Positions 33,219 to 47,003 are shown, counted from the stretch's first letter. The stretch: 64,000 nucleotides of DNA from Zygaena filipendulae (GCA_907165275.2 OU015664.1:4240001-4304000); one strand, 5' to 3'. The notes: generated from the letters alone by a model not told the origin. Numbers and translations: made by a program.

Positions 33219-33400
33219 TTCAAATTCAAATTCAAATATACTTTATTGCACACACGCAGTAAAAACATATTTTACAAAAACACAGATACCTACATAATAC
33301 GTACTATTTTGGCGACCTATATTGCAAGAGCAATCTTTTCATAGGCAACCTACGGTAGAGAGAGAGAGAAGGAAATGAAAGGTAGAAAGTGCGGCATACT
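33219..33400 (-). mobile_element. LINE 3' fragment with TTCAAA-repeat tail
   Basis: TTCAAATTCAAATTCAAATA then CTTTATTGCACACACGCAG is, in minus sense, a LINE 3' end with polyadenylation-like AATAAAG and a TTTGAA-repeat tail. The upstream extent is uncertain and no coding is left. Confidence 0.5.
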
Positions 33401-35199
33401 TGCTCTTTGCTCAGAATCACCCCCAACATACTCTACGGTCAAATGTCAAAAGGCAATACGATCAGGCATTTGAGAGCGGAGCTTTTGACACCGGAGGACC
33501 AACGTTTAATCATCAAAACATAGAGTATCAAAACAAACTACTTAACTTTTATCTTCTTCTAGTATCTCTATAGGTTCGCCGACAGTTCCTGTATCATTTT
33601 CTGCAAGACAAATCAGATCCTTGGGTTTCGGTGCGCTCCTATTTATATGTAATTATAAAGTTTTATAAGATTATTCGGGGGATTTCTAGCAAAAATGCTA
33701 CCAGGCCTATAATTTTATACAGCAATACAAGATTCGGTGAAGATTGCTGAACCCGGCTAGATAAGAGTAGTGCGGGACATGGTTATCATAGAAATCTATG
33801 AGGGAGGCAGGAAAGGAGGAGGGGGAGGGAGGAAATCTATGTTTCCAGCAATGGACGTCGGTCGACTGTGAGAATAATGATGACTTTATTCCGATCAAGA
33901 ATAGTTGAACGTCTTTTTTCTCATCAGAATAAATAAATATAAACCTATATCACATTCCAGTTCTAACACTTACTCTAGGTAAAAACAACAAATCACTCGA
34001 TGCTGTATTCATAGCATTAGGAACAAAATACAAGTAAGTAATAGGTCCAGTATTCAACAATACTTTATACCACACATGCACCATAAACCATAAACGACAA
34101 ACCACAAACTTTCGATAAAACAATACTATGTATTTAATTAATAAACAATGAAACAACAAGGGAAGCAGTCACATGCGTGGACGGTTGGCGACTGCGCCAG
34201 GTGGTCGACACCGGTGTTACTGGCGGCTCTGCTGCAGTCTGCACCCAACGGATACCGTACAAGTTAACCAACCGTGAACCACTCGGGACTTTATGGTTTT
34301 TGGATTCGGTGTAATAATACAGCGATTACAATGATTAGAGTGAATGAGTTGGTACCATCAAATTATTTTAGATATTATACGGCCATAGCTAAAAATCAGC
34401 GCTGAGTGCATATTCATGCTGCTGATCGGTATTTTTGCTGCTTCATTGCGAAGTGCGAGGTGTATGTATAAATTATAAAGGATATCCATTAACTTTAAGT
34501 CTTTTAGTTGTTCCTCATAGAATTCATATTCCAAGCACCATTTTGGATCTCACTTCACACAAATTGATTATCATACCAAAAAGATTTCGATGCGATGCAA
34601 TCATCACCTACTTAGTAAACTTTTAGTATATCTACTATTAAATATCTAGCATGTTATAATTTATGTAAGTATATTAATTATATTTTAAACTCAGCATAGA
34701 ATACATTATGGATTTTGTATTTGCAAATATTCCAACAAAGATTTAGCGCGTGCTTCAAATAACAAAGAGAAGCAATAGACTGCACAACGTGAATAAAGGT
34801 CATTGTTTTCACTCATTTTTATTATACCTACTGGAAAATGTAACCATTTCCATGGTATTACGAAAATTAGACCTTTTTCCAATTTAAAAACATTAAAAAT
34901 TAGATTAGCAGTGCAACACAAACCTCCTTAGGTTTTGCAATGAATGAATGAAAAAAAAAAACAATCAACACATATTTTTTACTATTATTATTATTATTAT
35001 TCATTTATTGTTCTTAAATTTAGGTTTTTTACAGTAGATATAAATTTACAAAATAATAAATATTGTCTGTACAGGCGGAACGACAGAGCGCTAGATCCAG
35101 AAATAGAACTGAGGATTCTTTATGCGTTTTAGATGCCACGCTTACGACTTTTAATCGCGGAAATATGTAAGTACCTAGCTATAAAATTCCGAGGGACAC
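33401..35199. other. Non-coding tract
   Basis: No gene supported. A GC-rich patch at 34175-34290 could be promoter- or exon-like, but nothing decides it. An ATT microsatellite lies at 34983-35000. Confidence 0.4.
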
Positions 35200-35278
35200 A
35201 TCAGCTAAGAAAGGATTTCACAGAGTTCTCGCGGGAACTCCCAAATTTACATGGGTGAAAACACCGAGAACAACTAGT
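35200..35278 (+). mobile_element. Helitron-like 3' fragment
   Basis: GAGTTCTCGCGGGAACTCCC followed by ACATGGGTGAAAAC and an AACTAG end. Confidence 0.6.
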
Positions 35279-35714
35279 AAATCATATTTTATAGAGGATA
35301 AAACCTTTGCATGATGCAACTCACATACGATTTATGACGTAAGGTTTTATTATGACAAAGTTTTCTTTAGCGTTTAAAAATAACGTTTTTTGAGTGGATT
35401 TGTATGTTATTACATCATACTATAAATGGACAAGGATAGCTTATCGTAAAATGTGTAAGTATACGAAATTATAATTTTAAATTTTACCCTTTAAATAATG
35501 TCAGTATCAAATTTATTTTGAGTATTTAACTCAGACCAAAGAGAAAAAAAAACAAGCACTAAAAGTGTCACAATACTCAGTATTACCTAAGACTTATATC
35601 CACGATACAAAGAGGGCCAATGAGGCTGCTCGTTTACTTGTACCTAATATTTTGCTGTAAAAAGTAGGTACCTATAGATATATGTATGAAAATGTCGGAG
35701 GTATGATAGATATG

Positions 35715-35985
35715 TAGACGACGTTTCAAAATTATAATTCTAATTAGTCCGCCAGTTAGAAAAAAAAAACAATAGACACGTATTTCTTGCTTTTTCAAAT
35801 TAATGAAAGTATACAGAGATAAAGCGCATTAAAGTAACCTAAGGCTTTGACGTCATTAACCCAAACTGCACCGGAAAGTGACGTCAGGCGAAATGTATCG
35901 CCGTTTTTATTTGATTACGTACAAAAAGAAAAAAATACTTGTCCAATATTTTTTATTTATCTACACGTACATTAGATTGTAGATG
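35715..35985 (+). mobile_element. CRE-bearing MITE, copy D (decayed)
   Basis: It shares TTAGTCCGCCAGTTAG, AGATAAAGCGCATTAAAG and TGATTACGTA blocks with copy A. TGACGTCA is present twice, at about 35849 and 35879. Both termini are eroded and the interior is shortened. Confidence 0.75.
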
Positions 35986-36239
35986 TAGATTAGGTATACC
36001 TACTTGATCCAATTAAAGGGTTTCCATTATTCAAACCATTAATTTTATTTTCGAAATATTTATTTTAATATTAAAAACTAAAAAAAAGAGTGAATATGTC
36101 AATAAATAAGCAAACTTTTAATATTATATTTTTTTAAACCGTGAGGTAACCGACGCGATGCCCAACCGGTTACCAGCTGCATTTGACTATACTTTATATA
36201 CAAATACCTCAAGGTACCATATTAAAGAAATTAACCTAC

Positions 36240-36530
36240 CTATCTACTGATTTATATTTATATACGTATATATGTATAAAAAATAATCCCTACCTATTTC
36301 CCTTTGTTCATGGCATTACGCGTGAACGGCTGGACCAATTTCGCTAAATCTTTTTTTGTTGTATTTGTTATTGTAAGAAGAAGAAGAATATGAATAATTT
36401 TGAAGTGGTGAATCTCCGAAACGGTTGGATCGATTTTGACGAGACTTTCACTGCTAATTAGCTGATGTTATAAGAAGTAAATTAGGCTTCTTTGGAGTTC
36501 CTGTGGAAATCCCGAAACCAAGGCGTACGA
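36240..36530 (+). mobile_element. Decayed Helitron-like element of the 32890 subfamily
   Basis: It shares AATCTCCGAAACGGTTGG, ACTTTCACTGCTAATTAG and GGAGTTCCTGTGGAAAT with the element at 32890-33177. The terminal CTAG is lost. Confidence 0.6.
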
Positions 36531-36570
36531 AATATACCTATATCTTTGATGATAATAACTGATATTAATC

Positions 36571-36748
36571 ACAAGCCGTTTCCCACGGTTTTACTGGCGA
36601 TAATTTCAGTTTCCGCAGGAATTCTGGTACAAAAAGTACCCTGTGCCTTTTTCTGTACCCTTGACAACGTATATGCAAAATTCTATGATGATCGGTAGTT
36701 AATGCATGAAAAACAAACAAACTAACATTCACATTTATAATATTAGGA
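36571..36748 (-). mobile_element. Helitron-like element with eroded 3' end
   Basis: In minus sense it starts TCCTAATATTATAAATGTG and has the GTACAGAAAAAGGCAC and hairpin blocks. The CTAG end is not preserved. Confidence 0.65.
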
Positions 36749-39108
36749 TAACCGCCAACGTGTACGTAGCTCTTTGATTAGAACCTGTAGTATAAAAATT
36801 ATAAAAAAATCATGTAAGCAAGCAGGTATGATGAAATATGAATTAATGTCGTTGAACACAAGCAAGTAGGTCACGTTTACCCAGCAAGAGCGCATTCGTT
36901 TCGATATAGCCGCTGTTGATAAACAGTCGTCTCGCATGGCTTAAAGAGTTTCACTCATTTTTTTTTTTTACCTGTAATGATCATTGTTTTTACAGAAAAT
37001 AATCTTTAAATGAAATATTTATTGCAAGCAAGTGTCGTAACTAAATGATTAATTATTTATTACTCATTAGTTACGACGACGCTTGGAATATTTATAGTGA
37101 CAAAAATAAAGATTACCTAGTTGTTTTCAGATTTGCAATGGAATTAGTGTTCTTAAATACCATTGCAATACACATTAGCATTTACCTATCTGAAAATACT
37201 ACGAAACAGCTGTTATGTATAATATAATACAATATGTAAGTATTTTGTGTATATGTATATTGTTTTATAACGCACTATCTGAGATGTTTATTTATAACAC
37301 TTCCCCTCCATTTAGAACGTCAACACAACCTATTGTAAAGCATAAACTGTTAAACTGTTCCGATGAAACATTACTACGTTTATGGTTTATTCGAGCATTT
37401 ATAACGAGAGTGACAGCTTTAATAGCTTTTTTTGCAGATGATAACATTATTTTAATCTTTAGCTTTACATCACTAGCAGCTAGATAGAGATAAACAAGAA
37501 GTAGACATACGATAGACTAGGTAAATGTCAAATCTCGATTGATAGAGCAAAATATATCGAAACGATCGTGAACCGATAAGTAGCAGGTATATTTTGTGTG
37601 ATAAAAGTTTCACATGTTCTATTACTATAGGCATCGTATAAAGTAAGTAAAGATAGTAATATATGTATAGTAAATACCCAATCATAGACCACTCAGAAAT
37701 GTAGAGACAAAAGAGTCGGGTATGAAACTTTGTAACAAGGAATTCACTGCTATTTAATAATAATTTAGTAATAAGTTAGTATAGAAGTGCGAATAAATGA
37801 AAAATCAGAAACACTAATTAATTTATTACGCTAAATCTTGAAGGGTCGTTAAATTTTATGATAATAATTTGTGCTATTTCCAACCATCCGTCATCACATC
37901 AGTCATAATCATCATCACCACGCAACATACCTATACGTAAATATTTATACGTAAATAATTATGTCGGCAATATTCTCACAGTTTCGAAAATGAACTTTTA
38001 TAATATTATTATATTATTATAGCAGTATAATTATGGCTAGTATATCTTGTAGGCGACCCACATACAATACAAAAGTGCGTGTTGAACAATGGTGAATGAC
38101 CGTATCAGTAAACAGATTGTTGGAAATCTCACATCGGCTGTCTTGCGCAACAACGAATAAGATATGCTTGTTAACGCAAATACGCTTTCGAATACGTATA
38201 AAAAGAATTTAAAAATACCTACTGTAGTCAAACACCGTATGGGATAGAGCTGGTTTCCTGATCAGGTCTTATTAGACTCTCAATAACCAATATCTTCGAG
38301 ACAAGTCGAGGATTGAGTAGTTTGGAAATAGGTCAACTCAGCTCGCGGGCTGAGTTCGAGCGGGCTGACTTGACTAAAGAGCCTTAATAAAATAAAACCT
38401 TTAGGAAGAAAATTACCTGGTATGAAGTGAACCAAGTAGATGAACATTAATTTGAAAATATTGGAATTTTCGTACCATCCACCTATATACCTACTAATTT
38501 CTTGTTAGTTAAAACAATAGTTATTTGCTAAAGTGTCCGTAAATACGTATAAAGTAAAAACCTATAAAAATAGACATAAGGTGAAAGTCTTATGCTACAA
38601 GCACAACATTACGTAAAATAATAAACACTTAGCTGAATTCATAAACATCGTGGTAGATCCATAAATATTTACTATTCGCTTATTCCATAAAATTAATCTT
38701 AATACCTGTATAAAGAAGGCGCGTGGGCAAAATTGTGTTACAGGCAATGATACTTATATATATCATTGGTTCTAGAGGGAGGTTCAGTCTATAGACTGTG
38801 CGCAAAATTAGCATAGAGCGTTGAGCATGGACATATTGTTACAGCAAACGAGCGTGGACAAACAAGACAACTCCACCGCCAGTGACCAATACAATTTAAG
38901 CATAATAATATACTTGACATTTGCATTTTACGGAATACATAGTGTACATAGTGTGAACAATTTATGTATAACCAGTTTAATGCTTCGTTATTCCATTTGA
39001 AAAAATCTGTGACCATCTCTTATGTTCAACAATAAAAATATAATACAATACAATCTAGCAATAGATTATAATTAATACTGCTCCTCCATAAGTTTTATTA
39101 TTTTGAAC
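36749..39108. other. Non-coding tract, nothing recognised
   Basis: AT-rich. Frames of 60-90 codons on both strands show no domains or splice evidence. Confidence 0.5.
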
Positions 39109-39281
39109 TAGCTGTTTCTTATGGTTTCACGGCCCAAGGGTGTGAATTTCGGGATTCCTTTGAAATCTTTGGGATTAAAATTGTGTAAATTTTTTTATTA
39201 ATAAAATTGGTGGTTTAGGCTGTGCTTTCATATCTTAATCATTCAGTAAGTCAGTCAGTTTCTTCTTTTGTATACATACAT
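39109..39281 (-). mobile_element. Diverged Helitron-like element
   Basis: It begins with CTAGCTGTTTCTTATGGTTT on the plus strand and keeps part of the hairpin region. The rest is strongly diverged. Confidence 0.45.
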
Positions 39282-40001
39282 AGATTCATGGAAAGCATCA
39301 TAAATAAATAATTTTTGTGATACCTAAGTAAAATCTTACTTACATTATAAGTAATGCGTTCGTTTGTTTCTCATATACTCCAAAACCGTGTGTTAATGAT
39401 AAATTCATAATGGCAATCCTCAAATCACATTTTTCATTAGATAATCTGCAGCAACAGCAGTAAAATTATTATAAATTTATTTTTTAAAAGAAATACAATT
39501 ATATCTGAAATAGTGCATCGGATATTCCAATCAATGAATAGTAAACTCATTCAAAAAGCGGCATTTAGCCCGAGGGGATAAAAAATACGCTGCGTTGCTA
39601 CTTTTCAAGGGAAAATTATATACACATCTTCTTACAAATAGATTGTAAAGGGTATGAGGGTTTGCATCGAATGACGGGGCTGCAACTTGTCAAACGAATC
39701 CGTGGGGTAGCGGAACCTCGGGGCGAAGTCGGGAGCACCAGGCTTTCCACAAAGAGAATCAAACCGAAGCACTCATCCGAAAGTTCAGATTTATAACGTT
39801 GTTAATGGCAGAGGGTCTTAGTTTGGTGCAGTCAACTTGTTTGTAGTTTTTGTACAATGCAACTTTTCAAGAGATTAGTATTTAGATCGAACAAAACGAC
39901 AGTCTCATAATTTTCTGCTGAATAATACTAACAAATGAACAACATGAAGAATACTTCCGAACACTCACAAATGAGCATTTATTCTGAAAAATTAACTTAC
40001 A
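39282..40001. other. Non-coding tract with a GC-rich patch
   Basis: A GC-rich patch at 39650-39780 stands out from AT-rich flanks. I recognise no gene or RNA in it. Confidence 0.4.
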
Positions 40002-40188
40002 CTAGCTGTTTTCCGCGGTTTCACTCGCGATGAGTTTGGAGTTCCCGCTGGAATTCCGGGATAAAAAGTACCTTATGTCCTTCCCTGTACCGCTGATAAC
40101 GTGTATGCAAAATTTCATGATGATCCGTTGAGCCGTAAAGGCGTGAAAGCGTAACAAACAAACAAACTCACTTTCGCATTTATAAGGA
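40002..40188 (-). mobile_element. Helitron-like element, full length
   Basis: CTAG at 40002-40005 and GA at 40187-40188 on the plus strand mark the 3' and 5' ends of a minus-strand element lying between A and T. It has the hairpin and GCGTGAAAGCGTAACAAAC block of the family. Confidence 0.8.
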
Positions 40189-41314
40189 TTTAAAAATATA
40201 CAGTTCAACGGAACACAGACTTCAATTCAATTCAATTCAGACAGTCAAAAAATTACCACATATCTGACAACATTATTTTTCACTTGAGTTTGTCGAATAA
40301 AACGAGGTAAATATTAAATGAAGACCCGAATGGAGTTTGTCTAGCAATATGTAAGCCGTCGGAGGGTAGGGAGAAATTTTTGAGGCGAATGAATGAATCT
40401 TTTCAATGACGTACAGGGTAGTGGAACGTCCCTTAGGATCAGTGACACAATGAAATTTAACATGATAACAAAAATCTCTCCTTATTGAATACTGACTGAC
40501 CCTTCCTTATGTAACATAATAAAAGCCTTGCTTTATGTGACTTAATAGTTTTATACAATATCACAGTGATAACAGATGTATATACCTACTCAGATATATT
40601 AAACAATCTTGATAGGATTGTAGATCCAGGAACTCTGGTTACTTTAAAAAATCACGAAAATGTAACTGAATTTTTTCATAAAATGCACACAAAACACCAA
40701 ATCTTTTAAGCCCCATTAACACAAAGTAACACATTGAGTGACAAGGTTTTAAAAGCTTATGAACTTTAAACCATAACCTATAGTTAAGTGAGTTTTGACG
40801 TCGACATCTTTGCCACCAGCGATAGTAAATTAAATGACGACATGCAAAAAATTTATAAATAGTGTAAGTACAATAATTTTTTCATGACAAGAGCGTTATT
40901 TCGAATTCAAAGCTAAGCAAATTATTGTAGAGTTGAATCCAGAGCGAATTTTTCATAATAGTTCTATTAGCCAAAGTCAAGACAAGTAGGTAGTTGTAGG
41001 TAGGTAGGTAATTGTATTTAAGTTCTTTTTGACGTCTGTAAAATTACAATTACTATGACCGCACCTATAAAATATCCGCCCTCCAGTTTCCTAGCGCTAA
41101 TGGCTGGAGAGAAGCTGCGCAACAAAGTCCATAATAGCACACTGTCAGTTTAATTATTCACAGTCAAGATATTTAACAAATTTAAGTTTTCGCAGCAAAG
41201 ATAATAACGAAAAACAAAATATTACACAAAGATAAGCATCTCCCAAATAACCTTCTTACATTGAAAGTCGCTGTGTAGGAAGTGCTTATTTGAGTATTTT
41301 CTGCGTCACCCCAT
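40189..41314. other. Non-coding tract, nothing recognised
   Basis: Low-complexity AT-rich sequence, with a short TAGGTAGG repeat near 40987-41010. Confidence 0.5.
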
Positions 41315-41357
41315 AGGGCAAGCTCAGACCAAAAAAAATTTGGTCTGAGAGGGCAAG
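41315..41357. mobile_element. TIR-only hAT-like micro-element with 8-bp target duplication
   Basis: The 8-bp direct repeat AGGGCAAG occurs at 41315-41322 and 41350-41357. Between them lie only CTCAGACCAAA (41323-41333), five A, and TTTGGTCTGAG (41339-41349). The two 11-bp ends match the termini of the 227-bp MITE at 57239-57465, which also has an 8-bp duplication. It is either a MITE that lost its whole interior or one that inserted in this form. Confidence 0.85.
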
Positions 41358-43576
41358 TTGCGAGACTCCTCGCTGATCCAACAGGTCTGTTAGATTAATT
41401 TCAAACCTTATTCATAGTACACTACAGTACAATATTAATTATTCGATTGGATGAAGAACATATTGTTTAATATAAAATAAACATCGTTCTTTTAAAATAA
41501 GGTTTTTTTAAATTGCAAATATGCGACTGCAAAAGCAGCATTATAAAGAAAACAGCGTGCGAAATTACTGCGAATAATCGTATAGCTGGAGTTGATAACC
41601 TCATTGTTATTGTTTCTAAAATTATACGAGAGTTATGAAAATCACAATAAAAAGTTAGTATTCAAAAATGAACTGAGAAGAAAAGTATCTTAATTTTTGT
41701 AAATAGTCATAAGTAGGTAAAGTTCATTACGTAATTTAAATACGTATACAATTATCTCTATACACTCACCCGACACTATTAAAAGTGTAGCGCAGTAAAA
41801 AAGTAAATTACCTGTAACAGAAAAAAAAACAAACTACATTAGGTATACTGAGAAATTAAAGTAGGCAAGTATGTTATCAGAGTAGTGTTGCGTTAGACCG
41901 GTCGACTATTTGCTTTGGCTTATCGTAATGACTTTGCTTTGAAGATAATAACTTACTGCCTTGGACATTGATAATCCAAACTAGGACGTTGGGACATGGC
42001 AGACGCCAAAACTATTGTCGTATAGAGCTATAACATGAAAGGAACTAAATCGTTCGTGTCGAATGATACTATAGGATTAAAAATAAACATTCTTCTTTTA
42101 GAGTTGGATACGAATAGTTCAAACAATATTACATAAACATTTTAAAGAGCACGTAATTTAGATGTTTAAAAAGTCTCTTTCACAAAAGAAAACACTATAC
42201 GTAATTACAAACATTAATCCGAGGGCGTAAACAAACATTTTCACAGTTTTAGCTTAACATCTGAGTTGAGACCTTTGATGAAACTCGTTCTACTTAAATA
42301 AGACAATTTAGCTTTAACCCGAATCCCTTTGAGGGGTCTCATGAGACTGAATTTCAACAGGTAACTTTATAACTTGTGAATTAATGCGGTCAAAGCAATT
42401 GCGTGAGTAGCAAAGACTTGTTAAGCTAATATCTTATTCGTTAAAAGGAAACGGTAATCTAATTTGAGTTCCTGTTTGAATACTATTTTCGTTTTATTTT
42501 ATCGTTTCATATTTCATATCTTGCATTATAAAAACCATTATGTTTCAGTTATTTTAAACAGCAAAATTTTGTTCAATAATTTTCTTGTATAAAAAATGCG
42601 CTGCCAATCAATATCTAAGTAACGAGCATAATTATCATATTAAAGTTTAATTTAACTTTATGAGTATGGGTACCTTGGGGTTAACCCATTTATTTATAAA
42701 AAGATTTCGCTAAAGTTATTTACAACAGATTTCGCTACGTAAGATAGAATGACGAAACAAAACTCAGTAGGGCGGATCGGAGTGTTTCAACCATGCGTGA
42801 AATAGAGAGTTGGAGATTTAACTCTGGCACTTACCGTCTATAAGGGCACTGGACCTAATGGGACGTCCATTTCAAATCAATTCGAACTAAAAGGTGTAAC
42901 TAAAACTTTCCAGTTTGAGTTTGACAAGGATTAATTTGAGTAGTTGTGATGTCTTGATGATGTCACTTTTCTTTTATGTTTAACGGCCGTTTTCTGTCTT
43001 ACAGCCGTATTGTGCGTGCACACAATTTTAATAAATTTAATTGTTACCTTTGAGGCCCACCTACAGCTTACTTGAAACTCAATAGTACCATGTATAAATT
43101 GGTACCTCACCTAAAATAACTCCGAAAAGCCTAAAATTTATCCGAATAGCTCCGAGGCTATAATTATAACTAATCTTTGTCCGCGATAGTCGTTCGCTAT
43201 TTATTATTTCCTATCATCTAACTAATCTCATAATTTGCTCGACAGCATAAGTTGCAGAATGGTTTTGCTCTATTAAGAACATCTGCTGATACCTTGGCAA
43301 CACATCGTCGAGTGCATGTTCTCAAGTGTTTATCTGCGACCGGCGACATCCGATTAATGTCTCCAGTCTCCGCTCTGGGCACTGACTACCGAATTCGTAG
43401 CCCGCATCTTGCAGGGGTCACTGCCCTGTCGAGATGGTCGCACACTGGCACAACGGTTTTATATCGCCACACTACAGAGGTGATACGCTTCGTGATTCCC
43501 GCGAATGTTGGTGTGCTGTTTGTCTTTTACATGTGAACTGATAGTTTATAGTTCAGATAAGTAAAAACTTTTATTT
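41358..43576. other. Non-coding tract with an unassigned frame
   Basis: A plus-strand open frame ending at 43536 (about 43252 onward) is GC-richer than its flanks, but no domain or splice sites were recognised. The rest is AT-rich. Confidence 0.4.
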
Positions 43577-43905
43577 GTGGATAATAATAATAATAACTTT
43601 ATTTCTCACAAGTCCATAGGTACCTATTTTAACAATATTGTTAAAATATAACTTCTTACCTAGTTATTACCCGAAGGTTTCATCCGTGTGAGTTTTAACG
43701 TTCTGTTGGAACTCCTATCTACCCTTATTTGTATTTTTGTTTGTTTGTAATCGATAAATTTAAAAACTACTTAAGCGATTTTAGAAACTCCTTCATTTAT
43801 AGGATGTTTCTGAGGAACAAAGAGTACTTTTTATCCCGAAATTCCTACGGGAACTCCAAAATTAACATGGGTGCAACAGTAGGTAGGGGATAGACAAGTT
43901 ATAGA
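43577..43905. mobile_element. AAT-repeat LINE tail plus decayed Helitron-like fragments
   Basis: ATAATAATAATAATAACTTT at 43582 looks like a minus-sense LINE tail. A short minus-sense Helitron-like piece follows at about 43665-43715, then a plus-sense piece at 43735-43895 with TTTATCCCGAAATTCC and a hairpin remnant. All are partial. Confidence 0.45.
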
Positions 43906-45549
43906 TACATAATATACGAGTAATAAGTATCCTTAAAAGGTATACTTAAAAACAAACCCCTAACCTATAACCGATTAAGTCTTTATTTACTGTATACTCT
44001 AATGCATTTTTACCATTTCTGTATTTCTACGACATTGGGTGAACTAAAATAATAAAGATTGTTAAAAGTCGTAATTTAATTCTGCACTGTTTTTCTTTGT
44101 CTTTAGTGAAATATTAAATATTTTTATAAGTCTCATAAACTTATAGGCTCCAAGCAATGAGTCGGAGTTTGTATCCTGAAATTTCTGAGTCCATGATACA
44201 AAAGAAAAAAACAATTAGCGCAAAGTCTCTGTTAAATATTTACTGGATGGTATAAAAATCCAAAAGGGACGAGCAAAAAAGCTAAGCGTGAATTGAAATT
44301 CCCGAAGCGTTTTGCGAGATTGAAGAGGCTTTTATGGAAATGGACTGAGCGTGCATCAAGCGATAGTGAGCACCCACCCTTGCTACGTACGGGGCGGTAT
44401 TCTGAACGAGTTGTGTACGCAACGAAACTGAAAAAATAAAACATAACCTCACGTTTGTCTCCTTGAGAAGTAGGTAGAGACTATATGAACCGTTGCCGCA
44501 TTGGTTCCTTTTGCAAAGCAAGTGATAAGTGATGTTACGAAACGAAATGTTGTGAAAGCAAAAATAAGTAATGTTACGTTTAACGACGTTAAAGATGCAA
44601 ATAAAGACAAAAATCATTTTTCCTACTGTGCTCAAAGAAGTTTTCATTACATTGGTTGCGTTTCTTTGGAATAGCGTTTAGAATATGGCCTCAGGTACTT
44701 TAACACCACCGATTTAAATATTTACGCGGCACCGTGCAATTTAGAAACACCGGATGTTCAATATATTTTAGGAGAGTTGTTCATCCGTGTGCATGACACG
44801 AATTGCACCGGTATTTTGTGAACGTGTGTTGGTTATTATCTTTATTCACCGAATATAACCAAGTATTATAAAAAAATTGAAATAAATTTCCGTAGGTACC
44901 TACTAATTTCCAGAACATTTTAGGTTACCTCTGTAGATATATCTAATTTTATTTTCGCGATAAATACCTACTTAATTTAGATTGAAGTTCTTATAAAACA
45001 AAACATTTTAGTGTACCTAATCAAAGCTTGAAAAAATATGTTTCAAGACTAAATTGATCATATTACATAATAATATTATTTTCTTTTATAAACAGTTTAT
45101 AGAAAGTTCCTATAACTTAAAAACTCATTCATAATATTGTACTTAAACACAATTTGTTTTATCACATACGTGCATAGTAAGTTAGGAATATTCTTACTGT
45201 GTATAATATTACAATGTTAATAGGAAAAAAAATCAATCAAATATTTGAAGTGTTTAATAAGGAATATTGAAATGCAATCTTGCTTCACCGTTTGGGGAAA
45301 TGTTCAGATTGGCGGCACGTTTGATTTAGAATTGTGACTTCCGGTCGGATTGGGTATGAATTAAGGGTATTATTATATTCGCTGGGAGGCATTGGCACTC
45401 AGAATATAAATTATAGCAATGATAAATTTTATGATCATCGCAAAGAAGTAAGTCTTAAGTCTCTTTTTAATATTATCTCTCAATTGATATATTATCTACT
45501 GTTTTATTTTATTAGTATTAATAAAATCAAGTGAAAAGGTGTTCGAAAA
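43906..45549. other. Non-coding tract, nothing recognised
   Basis: Two overlapping minus-strand frames at 44232-44647 lack domains. No splice context or repeat was recognised. Confidence 0.45.
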
Positions 45550-45627
45550 TCGGGAGAGGTGGCGAGCTCTTGGAGAGGCCTATGTCCAGCAGTGGACTGC
45601 TGCAGGCAGATGATGATGATGATGCGT
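45550..45627 (+). pseudogene. 3' coding end of an RTE-type LINE with GAT tail
   Basis: One frame reads ERWRALGEAYVQQWTAAGR then a stop, followed by a short GAT repeat. This matches the C-terminal end and tail typical of RTE-clade LINEs in Lepidoptera. It is heavily 5'-truncated and cannot move by itself. Confidence 0.7.
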
Positions 45628-45749
45628 AAAATCGAATGCGTAAATGTGTCGCTGAGCGCACACTCGAAAACGGCTTTTTCCAACATTGTAGATATTCGTT
45701 GAAGTCAGAGGAAAGTTGTTTTGAAGAAAATTTTTTTAAAATTGCACGG

Positions 45750-45928
45750 AAAATGCGGATGTGTGTTTGTTCATTTCTTTACAAGCCTTTCACGCCTTAA
45801 CTTCTCAATTGAACTGATGATGTTGAAATTCAAGGGTACAGGGCCTTTTCTGTACACAGGGTACTTTTTTATTCTGGAAATCTCGCAGGAACGAAATTAA
45901 AGCGGGTGGAATCGAGGGGAACAGCTAG
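45750..45928 (+). mobile_element. Helitron-like element, 3' end intact
   Basis: It contains CCTTTCACGCCTTAAC and CTCGCAGGAACGAAATTAAA and ends GGGGAACAGCTAG before T. The 5' end is eroded. Confidence 0.7.
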
Positions 45929-47003
45929 TACAAGAACAAAATAAATAAAAATTGAATCTACATTCTACAACATTAAATTAAGAGATCAGAACACTATTAA
46001 AACAGGTTCTAAAAATAATAATACAGTACCTAAATAATGCTTAGATAGTAAATTATAACGAGTAGTATACAAGGAAAACAAGGTAATTTATATGGCCTTA
46101 AAAATAATGAACCACATAATAATATCGTAAAATAATAAAGCGTTTCAATACATTTTGTGTTCACTTATTTTTTAAACGTGTTTATAGGTTATTACCTACT
46201 TAAAATTAAACACAAAGTACCTAATAGCCTACCTAACCTTCAAAAATTTTTAATACCTACTCAATGCTAATAATAATAAGTCGAAATAATAATAATTAAT
46301 AATAGTCGAAATAACTCGGAATAATTTAGTTTAGTAGTAATTTTGTTATATACACACAATTGTACTCACACGAAATTTCCAAAAAAAAAATCGATGTACT
46401 GAATTATTATTAATTGTTATAGTAATTGTTAAAGAAAAGAAAATAACAAAAACATCTTATATTCAAAATAAAACAGTAAATACGTAAGCAACTAGGTATG
46501 TAATTAGTCACCAATTATGCTTTAAAATTAAATTATTCACCATTCGTAAAGCCTTCGTAATCGTAATCAATAGGTAACCAACAACAATAGTTCATTATTA
46601 GAACCTCTTCGTGGGTGATAACCCTGCACGGAGAGGTTTAACGGTATACCTACCCACCTACGATTTCTTAACTGTATAATATATTACGTTGTAACTATTA
46701 CGCCCATACGGCATACAAAAATAATAAAAAAAAGTTAAAGTATAATATTAAAAAAAAAAAAATTAACACAACCGTGAATGGTCATGATGACGGGGTATAA
46801 AAATTATGTAAAAAAAGGAAAAATACATGTCCAATATTTTTAATATTTTTGTCTGCATCTAGCCCATTGTAGGTATGTATATTTCTTTATTTAGAAAGAA
46901 ACGCATGGGTGTTAGCTTCTGTTAGGTAACAAAAAAGAGGATTAAGATTTCATATACCTATACCTACATTTACCTCCTATCTATCTTTGTGTAGGTAAAC
47001 AAG
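45929..47003. other. Non-coding tract with a MITE fragment
   Basis: A fragment of the CRE-type MITE end lies at about 46797-46875 (AAATACATGTCCAATATT, AGCCCATTGTAG), without the CRE region. No gene is supported. Confidence 0.45.

Noticed and set aside
43252..43536. 94-codon plus-strand frame as a gene
   Set aside because: It starts from a non-ATG or weak context and has no recognised domain or splice junctions.
46611..46641. Small hairpin AACCTCT...AGAGGTT as an RNA element
   Set aside because: The stem is short and imperfect and there is no supporting context; likely chance.
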